Of a stretch of DNA of 64,000 bases, positions 43,594-53,065 are shown piece after piece. Source of the stretch: Microbacterium soli (GTDB lineage Bacteria; Actinomycetota; Actinomycetes; Actinomycetales; Microbacteriaceae); NCBI RefSeq assembly GCF_039539005.1, contig NZ_BAABCP010000001.1, positions 2,232,001-2,296,000 on the forward strand, in the 5' to 3' direction. Below the pieces are notes generated by a model that worked only from the letters and a program-made list of their open reading frames with translations, made no database searches and was not told the origin of the DNA. Position 1 is the stretch's first letter. Every line of letters starts with the position of its first letter. The translations under genes were made by a program, and so were the position numbers.

Positions 43594-44508
43594 CTATTTG
43601 TCGTAGGCGTAGTCGACGATCACGGGGGCGTGGTCGCTCCAGCGCTCCGCGTAGCTGTTCGCGCGGGCGACCGTGTATCCGGAGGCGCGGGCGGCGAGCG
43701 CCGGGGTGGCGAGGTGGTAGTCGATGCGCCACCCCGTGTCGTTGTCGAAGGCCTGGCCGCGCATCGACCACCAGGTGAACGGACCGTTGACCTCACCGTG
43801 CGCGGCGCGGCCCACGTCGATCCAGCCCAGACCCTCGCCGCCGTTCTCCGACGCGAACGGGCGCGTGTCGCTGAGCTTTCCGACCATGCCCCGTCCGATG
43901 CCCTCCTGCCCGACGACGGGCTCGCCCGCCGCCCCGAGGAAGCGGTCGAAGTAGGCGCGCTCACGCGCCAGGAAGCCGGACTTGCGGACGTTGCCCCGCC
44001 AGTTCAGGATGTCCAGCGGACGGTGCCCCACGTTGAGATCCCCCGTGACGAGGGCGAGCGCGTCGTCCGCGCCCAACTGCGCCATGCGCGGCCCCATCGC
44101 GTCGAGGAACTTCCACTTCTCGTCCTGCTTGGGCGTGTCGGCCTCGCCGGAGTGCACATAGGCGCTCACCACGGTAAGAAGGCGGTCGCCGAACTCGAAG
44201 TCGGCCTCCAGCCAGCGGCCCGCCGAGTCGAAGTCGTCCGGCCCCAGCGCCGTCCGCGAGGCGACGGCAGGGCGGCGGCTGAGCACCGCGACACCGGCGC
44301 GGCCCTTGGCCGTGGCGGGATCGTGCAGGATCGACCAGCCGGGGAACGCCTCCTCCACGTGCTCGTCCTGCGCGCGCACCTCCTGAAGCGTCAGGACGTC
44401 GACGTCGGCGTCGTCGAGCCAGGAGTGCATGCCCTTGCGCACGGCGGCGCGGATGCCGTTGACGTTGACGGTGGCGATGCGCAGACTGCGGTCGTGTCGA
44501 TCGAGCAT
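43594..44508 (-). CDS. Exodeoxyribonuclease III/AP endonuclease family
   Basis: 304-residue exonuclease-endonuclease-phosphatase fold protein. Conserved active-site blocks are ATVNVNGIRAA, TLQEVRAQDEHVE (metal Glu), GDLNVGH, GWIDVGR, RIDYHLATP and SDHAPVIVDY. It cleaves abasic sites and degrades 3' ends in base-excision repair. Start at ATG 44508. Likely cotranscribed with trpS and the YihY-family gene. Confidence 0.92.
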   Translation of the reverse strand: MLDRHDRSLRIATVNVNGIRAAVRKGMHSWLDDADVDVLTLQEVRAQDEHVEEAFPGWSILHDPATAKGRAGVAVLSRRPAVASRTALGPDDFDSAGRWLEADFEFGDRLLTVVSAYVHSGEADTPKQDEKWKFLDAMGPRMAQLGADDALALVTGDLNVGHRPLDILNWRGNVRKSGFLARERAYFDRFLGAAGEPVVGQEGIGRGMVGKLSDTRPFASENGGEGLGWIDVGRAAHGEVNGPFTWWSMRGQAFDNDTGWRIDYHLATPALAARASGYTVARANSYAERWSDHAPVIVDYAYDK

Positions 44509-44517
44509 GCCACCAGC

Positions 44518-45456
44518 CTAACGAGGGCCCCCGACATCCGGCCGCACGAGGGGCTGACCTCGATCGTTCGCGCTCTGCGCGATCCACGAGGCCGCGACGA
44601 GGATCACGACGGCCACCGCGCGGCACCACAGCAGCAGCGCGACCATGACCGCGAACGTGGCCAGGAGGGGGTTACCGGGGGAGCGGGCGAACAGCAGACC
44701 CGCCCCGAGCTGCAGCACGGTCACCGCCGCACCGCCCAGCGCGGCACCCGGCCAGATGGTGCGCCAGGGCAGGGAGGTGCCGGTGAGGAACCGCACCAGC
44801 AGCGCGATGGCGGCCAGGTCGATGGCGACGACGACGATGACCGACGAACTGCGGACGATGACGTTGTACAGCGTGCTCGTGATGCCCAGCCCGAACAGGT
44901 CCAGCAGCTGCGTGAGAGCCCAGACGCCGCCCACGCTGACCGCCGCGCCCACGAGCAGCGCCAGCCCGAACGCGAGCGCGGCCGCGGCATCGGCCAGCTT
45001 CAGCAGCACGAAGCTGCGATCGTCGAACGGCAGGCCGAAGATGTCGCGCACCGCGCGTCGGGTGAACGTCACCGCGCTGATCGCCGTCCACAGCAGGACG
45101 ACGGCGGCGATGAGCCCCGTCACGGTGAACGCACCCGTGACGGATCGGGCGATCTCGCTCATCTCGTCGGGGGTGGCGATGCCGCCCTCGCCGATGATGC
45201 CCGGCAGGTAGCTGTTGGCGATGCGGATGAGCGATTGCAGCGCGGCGTCATCTCCGCTGAGCCACACGCCCACGGCCGCGAAGGCGGCGTACACCAGCGC
45301 GAACAGCGCGAACAGCGCCTGGTAGGCCATTCCCGCCGACAGCAGGAAGCCGTTGCGCTGCAGGAAGCGCCGCCACACGCGCACGGGGAACAGGGCCGCC
45401 GTGCGACGCGCGAGGACAGCAGCGCGCCCGGCTGAGTCGATCAGTCGGGCGCGCAT
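44518..45456 (-). CDS. YihY/BrkB family inner-membrane protein
   Basis: 312-residue membrane protein with about six helices and family-typical segments (QRNGFLLSAGMAYQALFALFALV near residue 38; LPWRTIWPGAALGG; WIAQ end region). The family was once annotated as ribonuclease BN but is a membrane protein of unclear role. Start at ATG 45456, 12 bp after the sdhB stop on the same strand. Confidence 0.85.
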   Translation of the reverse strand: MRARLIDSAGRAAVLARRTAALFPVRVWRRFLQRNGFLLSAGMAYQALFALFALVYAAFAAVGVWLSGDDAALQSLIRIANSYLPGIIGEGGIATPDEMSEIARSVTGAFTVTGLIAAVVLLWTAISAVTFTRRAVRDIFGLPFDDRSFVLLKLADAAAALAFGLALLVGAAVSVGGVWALTQLLDLFGLGITSTLYNVIVRSSSVIVVVAIDLAAIALLVRFLTGTSLPWRTIWPGAALGGAAVTVLQLGAGLLFARSPGNPLLATFAVMVALLLWCRAVAVVILVAASWIAQSANDRGQPLVRPDVGGPR

Positions 45457-45468
45457 GCGTCGTGCGGG

Positions 45469-46227
45469 TCAGCGGCCGCGGCGCAGGACCGCCTGCTTGA
45501 CCTCGGCGATGGCCTTGGTGACCTCGATACCGCGCGGGCAGGCCTCGGTGCAGTTGAAGGTCGTGCGACAGCGCCACACGCCCTCCTTGTCGTTGAGGAT
45601 GTCCAGACGCACGTCGGCGGCGTCATCGCGGGAGTCGAAGATGAAGCGGTGCGCGTTGACGATCGCGGCGGGGCCGAAGTACTGCCCGTCGGTCCAGAAC
45701 ACCGGGCACGACGAGGTGCACGCCGCGCACAGGATGCACTTGGTGGTGTCGTCGAAGATCGCACGGTCGGCGACGGACTGGATGCGCTCCTTGCCCTTCT
45801 CCGGGGTGGAGTTGGCGATGAGGAACGGCTGGACCTCGCGGTAGGAGTCGAAGAACGGCTCCATGTCGACGATGAGGTCCTTCTCCAGCGGCAGGCCCTT
45901 GATGGCCTCGACGTAGATCGGCTTGGAGATGTCCAGATCCTTGATCAGGGTCTTGCAGGCCAGCCGGTTGCGACCGTTGATGCGCATGGCGTCCGAGCCG
46001 CAGATGCCGTGCGCGCAGGAGCGTCGGAAGCTCAGCGAGCCGTCGATCTCCCACTTGATCTTGTGCAGCGCGTCCAGCACGCGGTCCGTGGCGTACAGTT
46101 CCACGTCGTAGTCGACCCAGCGCGGCTCGGCGTCCTGCTCGGGGTCGAAGCGGCGGATGATGAAGGTGACGAGGAACGACTGCACACCGGAATCGTTGAC
46201 CGGCACCTCTGCGACGGCGTTGGACAT
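45469..46227 (-). CDS. sdhB: Succinate dehydrogenase iron-sulfur subunit
   Basis: 252-residue Fe-S subunit. The N-terminal 2Fe-2S domain has CAHGICGSDAM; the C-terminal domain carries CILCAACTSSCPVF and CRTTFNCTEACPRG for the 4Fe-4S and 3Fe-4S clusters. It passes electrons from SdhA to the membrane subunits in the TCA cycle/respiratory chain. Start at ATG 46227, two bases after the sdhA stop. Last gene of sdhCDAB. Confidence 0.96.
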   Translation of the reverse strand: MSNAVAEVPVNDSGVQSFLVTFIIRRFDPEQDAEPRWVDYDVELYATDRVLDALHKIKWEIDGSLSFRRSCAHGICGSDAMRINGRNRLACKTLIKDLDISKPIYVEAIKGLPLEKDLIVDMEPFFDSYREVQPFLIANSTPEKGKERIQSVADRAIFDDTTKCILCAACTSSCPVFWTDGQYFGPAAIVNAHRFIFDSRDDAADVRLDILNDKEGVWRCRTTFNCTEACPRGIEVTKAIAEVKQAVLRRGR

Positions 46228-46229
46228 GC

Positions 46230-48035
46230 TCAGTACTTCCTCTCCATCGGCGGGTAATTCGTGATCACCACGGGTTTCCAGTCCAGCTTGATATGGTCGG
46301 TGGCATCCGAGGAATGCGGGTCGCCGACCAGGTACGCCATGGTGTGCTTCATGTAGTTCTCGTCGTCGCGGTTCGGATAGTCGTCGCGCATGTGGCCGCC
46401 GCGGCTCTCCTTGCGGTTGCGGGCGGCGTAGACGACGACCTCGGCGATGTCGAGCAGGAATCCCAGCTCGACGGCCTCGAGCAGGTCGGTGTTGAACCGC
46501 TTGCCCTTGTCATCGACGTGGACGTTCTTGTAGCGCTCGCGCAGCTCCTCGATGACGCCGAGGACGTGGGTGAGCGACTCCTCGGTGCGGAACACCTGCG
46601 CGCCCTTGTCCATCTCATCCTGCAGCTTCTTGCGGAGCGTTGCGACGCGCTCGGTGCCCTGGTTGGTGCGCAGGCCCTCCACCATGTCCCTCACGAAGGC
46701 CGCGGGGTCCTCCGGCAGCGGTACGAATTCGGCGTTCTTGACGTACTCGACGGCGTTGCGACCGGCGCGCTTTCCGAACACGTTGATGTCCAGCAGCGAG
46801 TTGGTCCCCAGGCGGTTCGAGCCGTGCACGGAGACGCAGGCGCACTCGCCGGCGGCGTACAGACCAGGCACGACGGTGTCGTTGTCGGCGAGCACCTGGG
46901 CGTCGTTGTTGGTCGGGATGCCGCCCATCGCGTAGTGCGCGGTGGGCATGACGGGCACGGGCTCGGTGACGGGGTCCACGCCGAGGTACGTGCGGGCGAA
47001 CTCCGTGATGTCGGGGAGCTTGGTCTCCAGGACCTCCGCGCCCAGGTGCGTGCAGTCGAGGTAGACGTAGTCCTTGTGCGGGCCGGCACCGCGGCCCTCC
47101 TGGACCTCCTTGACCATGCTGCGGGCGACGATGTCGCGCGGGGCGAGGTCCTTGATGGTCGGTGCGTAGCGTTCCATGAAGCGCTCACCGGATGCGTTGC
47201 GCAGGATCGCGCCCTCGCCGCGTGCGCCCTCGGTGAGGAGGATGCCGAGACCGGCGAGACCGGTCGGGTGGAACTGGAAGAACTCCAGATCCTCCAGCGG
47301 CAGGCCCTTGCGCCACAGGATGCCGACGCCGTCGCCGGTCAGGGTGTGGGCGTTGGAGGTGGTCTTGAAGATCTTGCCGAAGCCGCCGGTGGCGAAGATG
47401 ACGGACTTGGCGTGGAAGACGTGCAGCTCGGCCGTGGCGAGGTCGTACGCGACGACGCCGGCGACCTGCGTCGCGCCCTCGTCGTCCTTGACCGTGATGA
47501 GGTCGAGCACGTAGAACTCGTTGAAGAAGTTGATGCCCAGCTTCACGCAGTTCTGGAACAGCGTCTGCAGGATCATGTGGCCCGTGCGGTCCGCGGCGTA
47601 GCAGGCGCGGCGCACAGCGGCCTTGCCGTGCTCGGAGGTGTGGCCTCCGAACCGGCGCTGGTCGATCTTGCCCTCGGGCGTGCGGTTGAACGGCAGCCCC
47701 ATGTTCTCCAGATCGATGACCGCGTCGATGGCCTCCTTGGCGAGGATCTCCGCGGCGTCCTGATCGACGAGGTAGTCCCCGCCCTTGACGGTGTCGTAGG
47801 TGTGCCATTCCCAGTTGTCGTCCTCGACGTTGGCGAGCGCGGCGGCCATGCCGCCCTGCGCCGCGCCGGTGTGGGAGCGGGTCGGGTACAGCTTGGAGAT
47901 CACCGCGGTGCGGGCGTGCGGGCCCGCTTCGATCGCGGCGCGCATGCCCGCACCGCCTGCGCCGACGATGACGATGTCGAACTCGTGGTAGTGCACGCCG
48001 TCGCGCACGATGGAATCGGAGGTCTGAGTAGTCAC
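46230..48035 (-). CDS. sdhA: Succinate dehydrogenase flavoprotein subunit
   Basis: 601-residue flavoprotein. The FAD Rossmann motif [10 protein letters not shown] is near residue 26; His in [10 protein letters not shown] is the expected covalent FAD site; [13 protein letters not shown] and the active-site region around [12 protein letters not shown] are intact. It oxidises succinate to fumarate. GTG start at 48035. Downstream of sdhD by 21 bp. Confidence 0.96.
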   Translation of the reverse strand: MTTQTSDSIVRDGVHYHEFDIVIVGAGGAGMRAAIEAGPHARTAVISKLYPTRSHTGAAQGGMAAALANVEDDNWEWHTYDTVKGGDYLVDQDAAEILAKEAIDAVIDLENMGLPFNRTPEGKIDQRRFGGHTSEHGKAAVRRACYAADRTGHMILQTLFQNCVKLGINFFNEFYVLDLITVKDDEGATQVAGVVAYDLATAELHVFHAKSVIFATGGFGKIFKTTSNAHTLTGDGVGILWRKGLPLEDLEFFQFHPTGLAGLGILLTEGARGEGAILRNASGERFMERYAPTIKDLAPRDIVARSMVKEVQEGRGAGPHKDYVYLDCTHLGAEVLETKLPDITEFARTYLGVDPVTEPVPVMPTAHYAMGGIPTNNDAQVLADNDTVVPGLYAAGECACVSVHGSNRLGTNSLLDINVFGKRAGRNAVEYVKNAEFVPLPEDPAAFVRDMVEGLRTNQGTERVATLRKKLQDEMDKGAQVFRTEESLTHVLGVIEELRERYKNVHVDDKGKRFNTDLLEAVELGFLLDIAEVVVYAARNRKESRGGHMRDDYPNRDDENYMKHTMAYLVGDPHSSDATDHIKLDWKPVVITNYPPMERKY

Positions 48036-48056
48036 TGTGTGTTCTGCCTTCTTCGT

Positions 48057-48500
48057 CTACTTGACCAGCGCCTGGCAGGTCTCCCACATGGCGCCGTCTT
48101 CGAGCACGCCGTTGCAGGGGTCGAATGTGAACACCACGAGGGTGCCGAGGATGATCAGGAGAGCGGCGGCCAGACCGAGCGCCCAGACCAGCACCTTGCG
48201 GACGCCTGCGTGGGTGACGTAGTCGTTCACGATGGTGCGCATGCCGTTCGCGCCGTGGATCAGGGCGAACCACAGCATCAGCACGTCCCACCACTGCCAG
48301 AACGGCGCGGCGTACTTGCCGGCGACGAAGCCGAAGTCGATGGCGTGTATGCCGCCGTCGAGCATGAGGTTGACGAACAGGTGCCCGAAGATGAGGACGA
48401 TGAGGATGACGCCCGAGCCGCGCATGAACAGCCAGCCGATCTTCTCCAGGTTGGACTTGCGCGGGCGGCGCGCGACGGACGCGGCGACCTGAGCGGACAT
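48057..48500 (-). CDS. sdhD: Succinate dehydrogenase hydrophobic membrane anchor subunit
   Basis: 147-residue anchor protein with three membrane helices. The family-typical HGANGMRTIVNDY lies near residue 92, with haem/quinone-side His residues in FGHLFVNLML. Its ATG overlaps the sdhC stop by one base (TGATG). Confidence 0.92.
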   Translation of the reverse strand: MSAQVAASVARRPRKSNLEKIGWLFMRGSGVILIVLIFGHLFVNLMLDGGIHAIDFGFVAGKYAAPFWQWWDVLMLWFALIHGANGMRTIVNDYVTHAGVRKVLVWALGLAAALLIILGTLVVFTFDPCNGVLEDGAMWETCQALVK

Positions 48501-48925
48501 CAGTTTCCTCCTCCGAACGCGAACATGAGATGACGGGGCACGAAGCCCGCCATGATCACGACCCAGACGCCGATGACGATCCAGAACAGCTGGCGCTGGT
48601 ACTTGGCGCCCTTGGACCAGAAGTCCACGAGGATGATGCGCAGCCCGTTGAACGCGTGGAAGGCGATGCCCGCCACGAGCACGACCTCCCCCAGCGCCAT
48701 GATCGGGTTCTTGTAGGTGTTGATGACCGCGTTGTACGCCTCCGGCGAGACACGGATGAGAGCCGTGTCCAGCACATGCACCAGCAGGAAGAAGAAGATG
48801 GCGACTCCTGTGATGCGGTGCAGCACCCAGGACCACATCCCCTCACGTCCGCGGTACAGCGTCCCGCGCGGCGACTTCGAAGTGGTCTCGGATATCGATG
48901 GCGTCAAGCGTGTGCTCGTGGACAC
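48500..48925 (-). CDS. sdhC: Succinate dehydrogenase cytochrome b556 subunit
   Basis: 141-residue cytochrome b subunit with three helices; GMWSWVLHRITGVAIFFF and the haem-ligand region HAFNGLRI are recognisable. Start taken at GTG 48925, which has CAGGGAG upstream; a longer frame (from 48988) lacks such a site. First gene of the sdhCDAB operon, divergent from the sugar nucleotidyltransferase gene. Confidence 0.92.
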   Translation of the reverse strand: MSTSTRLTPSISETTSKSPRGTLYRGREGMWSWVLHRITGVAIFFFLLVHVLDTALIRVSPEAYNAVINTYKNPIMALGEVVLVAGIAFHAFNGLRIILVDFWSKGAKYQRQLFWIVIGVWVVIMAGFVPRHLMFAFGGGN

Positions 48926-49079
48926 GTCGTTCTCCCTGTTCGATGCGACATCGGTCCGGTGCTCCTGCGCACGGCCGACTCCACCCATCCTATTCCCGTC
49001 ACGCGGCCGGGGCGACGAAGGGCACCCTCAGTGCGCTCCGCCCGTGATCCGCGCCACATCGGCCGATAGGTTGGAGCGC

Positions 49080-50192
49080 ATGGCGAGAATCGACGACTTC
49101 CACGCAGTGATCCCGGCGGGCGGGATCGGCAGCAGGCTCTGGCCGCTCTCTCGCGCGGACGCACCGAAGTTCCTGCACGACCTGACCGGGTCCGGGCATT
49201 CGCTGCTGCGCGACACCTGGGACAGACTGGAGCCCCTGACCGGTCCGGACCGGATCGCCGTGGTGACCGGCCGCGCCCACCGCGCGGCGGTGGAGGCCCA
49301 GCTGCCCGGCATCCCGGACGCCAACGTGTTCCTGGAATCCGAGCCGCGGGACTCGGCCGCGGCGATAGGTCTGGCCGCGGCGGTGCTGCACCGCCGCGAT
49401 CCGGACGTGATCATCGGCTCCTTCAGCGCCGACCACGTCATCCGCGGCAGGCAGGTGTTCGAGTGGGCGGTGCAGCAGGCCGTGCAGGTCGCACGCGAGG
49501 GCTACATCGTCACGATCGGCATCCCGCCCACCGAGCCGTCCGTCGGATTCGGGTACATCAAGCGCGCCGGGGAGATCGTCGTGGACGGGGCGCCGGAGGC
49601 GACGCTCGTGGAGCGCTTCGTGGAGAAACCCGACCTCGCCACCGCGAAGGAGTACATCGCCGACCGGGACCACCTGTGGAACGCGGGCATGTTCATCGCG
49701 AGGGCGAGCGTGCTCCTGGAGGAACTGTCCGTCAACGAGCCCGAGCTGCACGCGGGACTCGTCGAGCTGGCCGCGGCGTGGGACGATCGCGACCTGCGCG
49801 GCCCGGCGGTGGACCGCATCTGGCCGCGGCTGAAGAAGATCGCGATCGACTACGCGGTGGCCGAGCCCGCCGCCGAGCGGGGCAGGCTCGCGGTGATCCC
49901 CGGCCACTTCGACTGGGACGATGTCGGTGATTTCGCCTCGCTCACCAAGCTCATCAACCACGGCCGCAAGAACGACCTGGCCGTGCTGGGGCCGCGGGCG
50001 CGGGTGCTCTCCGACGCGGCCAGCGGCATCCTCGTCAGCCAGACCTCGCGCGTGATCAGCCTGGTCGGGGTGAAGGACATCGTCGTCGTCGACACGGACG
50101 ATGCGCTGCTGGTCACCACGGTCGAGAACGCGCAGCGCGTGAAGGGGGTCGTGGAGTCGCTCAAGCTCACGGGGCGCGGGGACGTGCTCTGA
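49080..50192 (+). CDS. Mannose-1-phosphate guanylyltransferase
   Basis: 370-residue nucleotidyltransferase that makes GDP-mannose. The signature PAGGIGSRLWPLSRADAPKF (residues 12-31) matches the ManC/RfbM pyrophosphorylase motif; VERFVEKPD near residue 178 is the second conserved block. It lacks the C-terminal phosphomannose isomerase domain of long forms. Start at ATG 49080 with GGTTGGAG upstream. GDP-mannose would feed cell-surface glycans. Confidence 0.92.
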   Translation: MARIDDFHAVIPAGGIGSRLWPLSRADAPKFLHDLTGSGHSLLRDTWDRLEPLTGPDRIAVVTGRAHRAAVEAQLPGIPDANVFLESEPRDSAAAIGLAAAVLHRRDPDVIIGSFSADHVIRGRQVFEWAVQQAVQVAREGYIVTIGIPPTEPSVGFGYIKRAGEIVVDGAPEATLVERFVEKPDLATAKEYIADRDHLWNAGMFIARASVLLEELSVNEPELHAGLVELAAAWDDRDLRGPAVDRIWPRLKKIAIDYAVAEPAAERGRLAVIPGHFDWDDVGDFASLTKLINHGRKNDLAVLGPRARVLSDAASGILVSQTSRVISLVGVKDIVVVDTDDALLVTTVENAQRVKGVVESLKLTGRGDVL

Positions 50193-50355
50193 GCCGTCGA
50201 TTCGTGCAGGCCGTCCCATCGGATCGACCACGATGTGTTGCGGGATTGTAACCATTTGCCAGCACAGATGCCCGGAAGATGCGCAGAAGCGTAACGGTGG
50301 GTAACTTGGAGCGACCCGCGATGTCCGCGGGACTGAACTCCTGGGGAGGCAAACA

Positions 50356-51477
50356 GTGCCCATCTCTATGACCAAGAGGATGCTCGGCGTGACCATCGCT
50401 GCCGGCGTCGCCCTCGCCCTGGCCGGCTGCGGCCAGGCCCCGACCACGGAGAAGACCGCGGACGCGGACGGCCAGTCGGTGGCGAACGACTTCAAGCCCT
50501 GCATCGTCTCCGACGACGGCGGTTGGAACGACAAGTCGTTCAACGAGTCCGCCAAGAACGGCATCGACAAAGCCGCATCCGAGCTCGGCGTGAAGGCGGT
50601 GGACGTGGAGTCCTCCTCCGAGAGTGACTACGCGCCCAACATCGACAACCTGCTGGGACAGAACTGCACCCTGATCATCTCGGTCGGGTTCAAGCTCTCC
50701 GCCGACACGATCAAGGCGGCCACCGCGAACCCCGACGTCGACTTCGCCATCATCGACGACGGTGCCGACGCCGACGAGGACGGTAAGCCGGATGCGCCGA
50801 ACATCAAGCCCATCCTCTTCGATACCGTCCAGGCCGCCTACCTCGGCGGATACGCGGCGGCGGCGTGGTCGCACCAGAACGGCGTCGACAAGGTCGGCAC
50901 CTTCGGCGGCCTGCAGATCCCGTCGGTGGCCATCTTCATGGACGGCTTCATCGAGGGCGTCCAGGGGTACAACATGGACAACAGCGTCGATGTGAAGACC
51001 TTCGGCTGGGACGTCGCCGCGCAGAAGGGTTCCTTCACCGGGGGCTTCGACGCCAACGACACCGCCAAGCAGACGGCCAAGGGCATCCTGGACCAGGGCG
51101 CGGACGTGATCCTTCCCGTCGGCGGCCCGATTTACAAGAGCGCCGCAGCGGCGATCAAGGACAGCGGCAAGGATACCCTGATGCTGGGCGTGGACTCCGA
51201 TCTCGCGGTCGCAGACTCCTCGGTCGCCGACATCACGCTGGTGTCGGTCATGAAGCGCATCGACACGGCCGTGTACGACACCGTGAAGTCGGCTTCGACC
51301 GGCAACATGGACTTCACGCCATACATCGGCACCCTCGAGAACGACGGTGTCGGGCTGTCCGGCTTCCACGACTTCGAGTCCGAGCTCCCCGAGGGGCTGA
51401 CCTCCAAGCTTGACGAGTTGAAGAAGCAGATCATCGCCGGCGACCTCAAGGTCGCGTCGGCGAACTCGCCGAAGTAG
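50356..51477 (+). CDS. BMP family nucleoside-binding lipoprotein
   Basis: 373-residue basic membrane protein (BMP/PnrA) family lipoprotein. GTG start at 50356 after GGGGAGG; lipobox ALAGC gives Cys25. The family's DDGGWNDKSFNESAKNG ligand segment is near residue 54, with ISVGFKL, FGGLQIPSV and ILPVGGP further on. Such receptors bind purine nucleosides. First gene of a seven-gene nucleoside uptake and salvage operon. Confidence 0.93.
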   Translation: MPISMTKRMLGVTIAAGVALALAGCGQAPTTEKTADADGQSVANDFKPCIVSDDGGWNDKSFNESAKNGIDKAASELGVKAVDVESSSESDYAPNIDNLLGQNCTLIISVGFKLSADTIKAATANPDVDFAIIDDGADADEDGKPDAPNIKPILFDTVQAAYLGGYAAAAWSHQNGVDKVGTFGGLQIPSVAIFMDGFIEGVQGYNMDNSVDVKTFGWDVAAQKGSFTGGFDANDTAKQTAKGILDQGADVILPVGGPIYKSAAAAIKDSGKDTLMLGVDSDLAVADSSVADITLVSVMKRIDTAVYDTVKSASTGNMDFTPYIGTLENDGVGLSGFHDFESELPEGLTSKLDELKKQIIAGDLKVASANSPK

Positions 51478-51488
51478 GACAGCAGTGC

Positions 51489-51529
51489 GATCGTTGAGCG
51501 GGGTCCGTTTCGGGCCCCGCTCAACGATC
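51489..51529 (+). terminator. Intercistronic hairpin after the BMP lipoprotein gene
   Basis: 18-bp stem (51489-51506 with 51512-51529, one G-U pair) with a 5-nt loop, directly after the binding-protein gene and before the ATPase gene. Likely reduces expression of downstream genes relative to the receptor. Confidence 0.75.
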
Positions 51530-51550
51530 TTCTGCGGATAGGGTGCAAAC

Positions 51551-53065
51551 ATGAAGCTCGAACTGCGCTCGGTCACCAAGCGGTTCGGCAGCCTCGTCGC
51601 CAACGATCACATCGATCTCGAGCTGCGCAGCGGGGAGATCCACGCGCTGCTCGGCGAGAACGGCGCGGGGAAGTCGACGCTGATGAACGTGCTGTACGGC
51701 CTGTACCAGGCGGATGAGGGCGAGATCCTCATCGACGGGGTGCCTCAGCACTTCCGCGGACCCGGTGACGCCATCGGCGCCGGCATCGGGATGGTGCATC
51801 AGCACTTCATGCTGATCCCCGTCTTCACGGTGGCGGAGAACCTCATGCTCGGGCACGAGCAGACAAGGGGCCCCGGCATCCTGGATCTCGCGGCCGCCCG
51901 CCGTAAGGTGAAGGAGGTCGCCGACCGCTTCGGCTTCCGCATCGATCCGGATGCCAGGGTCGAGGACCTGCCGGTCGGCGTGCAGCAGCGGGTGGAGATC
52001 GTCAAGGCGCTCGTGCACAACGCGCGCATCCTGATCTTCGACGAGCCCACGGCCGTGCTGACCCCGCAGGAGACCGACGAGTTCATGGCCATCATGCGCC
52101 AGCTGCGTGACGAGGGCACGGCGATCGTGTTCATCACGCACAAGCTGCGCGAGGTCCGCGAGGTCGCCGACCGCATCACCGTCGTGCGGTTGGGAAAGGT
52201 CATCGGCGAAGCCAGTCCCTCGGCATCCAACTCCGAGCTGGCGTCTATGATGGTCGGCCGCTCGGTCGAGCTGACCGTGCACAAGGACCCGGCGACCCCG
52301 GGGGAGGGCGGCCTGACCGTCCGCGACCTGCAGGTGCTCGCCGAGGACGGCTCCGTCATGGTGGACCGCATCGGCTTCGACGTGCGTCCCGGCGAGGTCC
52401 TCGCCATCGCGGGGGTGCAGGGCAACGGGCAGACCGAGCTCGCCGAGGCGATCGTGGGCCTGCAGTCCCGGGTCAGCGGGTCGATCAGGCTCGACGGCAT
52501 CGAGCTGGTGGGTCGCAGCGTGCGCGCGGTGCTCGACGAGGGTGTCGGCTTCGTGCCGGAGGATCGCCAGATCGACGGGCTGGTCGGCAGCTTCACGGTG
52601 GCGGAGAACCTCATGCTCGACCGCAGCTCCGACCGGGTCTTCCTCTCGCGCGGCACCATCCGCCGGCGTGTGCTGGATGCGTTCGCGAAGGAGAAGATCC
52701 GCGAGTTCGACATCCGCACTCAGGGCCCGGGCAGCCCCGCAGGCTCCCTCTCGGGCGGCAACCAGCAGAAGGTCGTCATCGCACGGGAGCTCAGCCGCGA
52801 ACTCAGGCTCCTGCTGGCCTCACAGCCCACCCGTGGCGTGGACGTGGGGTCGATCGAGTTCATCCACAAGCGCATCATCGCCACACGAGACGCCGGCGTT
52901 CCGGTGATCGTCGTCTCCAGCGAGCTCGACGAGGTCGTCGCACTCGCCGACCGGATCGCGGTGATGTACCGCGGGGCCATCGTCGGCGTGGTTCCCGCCG
53001 ACACGCCGCGTGATGTCCTGGGCCTGATGATGGCAGGAGTGAACCCGATGGAGGACGCCGCATGA
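51551..53065 (+). CDS. Nucleoside ABC transporter ATP-binding protein (two ATPase domains)
   Basis: 504-residue double ABC ATPase of the RbsA/MglA type. Domain 1 has GENGAGKST, the divergent signature LPVGVQQRVEIVKAL and DEPTAVLTP. Domain 2 has a Walker A-like GVQGNGQTE lacking the Lys, as usual in this family, and the intact signature LSGGNQQKVVIAREL. Energises import with the two permeases that follow. Overlaps the next start (ATGA). Confidence 0.94.
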   Translation: MKLELRSVTKRFGSLVANDHIDLELRSGEIHALLGENGAGKSTLMNVLYGLYQADEGEILIDGVPQHFRGPGDAIGAGIGMVHQHFMLIPVFTVAENLMLGHEQTRGPGILDLAAARRKVKEVADRFGFRIDPDARVEDLPVGVQQRVEIVKALVHNARILIFDEPTAVLTPQETDEFMAIMRQLRDEGTAIVFITHKLREVREVADRITVVRLGKVIGEASPSASNSELASMMVGRSVELTVHKDPATPGEGGLTVRDLQVLAEDGSVMVDRIGFDVRPGEVLAIAGVQGNGQTELAEAIVGLQSRVSGSIRLDGIELVGRSVRAVLDEGVGFVPEDRQIDGLVGSFTVAENLMLDRSSDRVFLSRGTIRRRVLDAFAKEKIREFDIRTQGPGSPAGSLSGGNQQKVVIARELSRELRLLLASQPTRGVDVGSIEFIHKRIIATRDAGVPVIVVSSELDEVVALADRIAVMYRGAIVGVVPADTPRDVLGLMMAGVNPMEDAA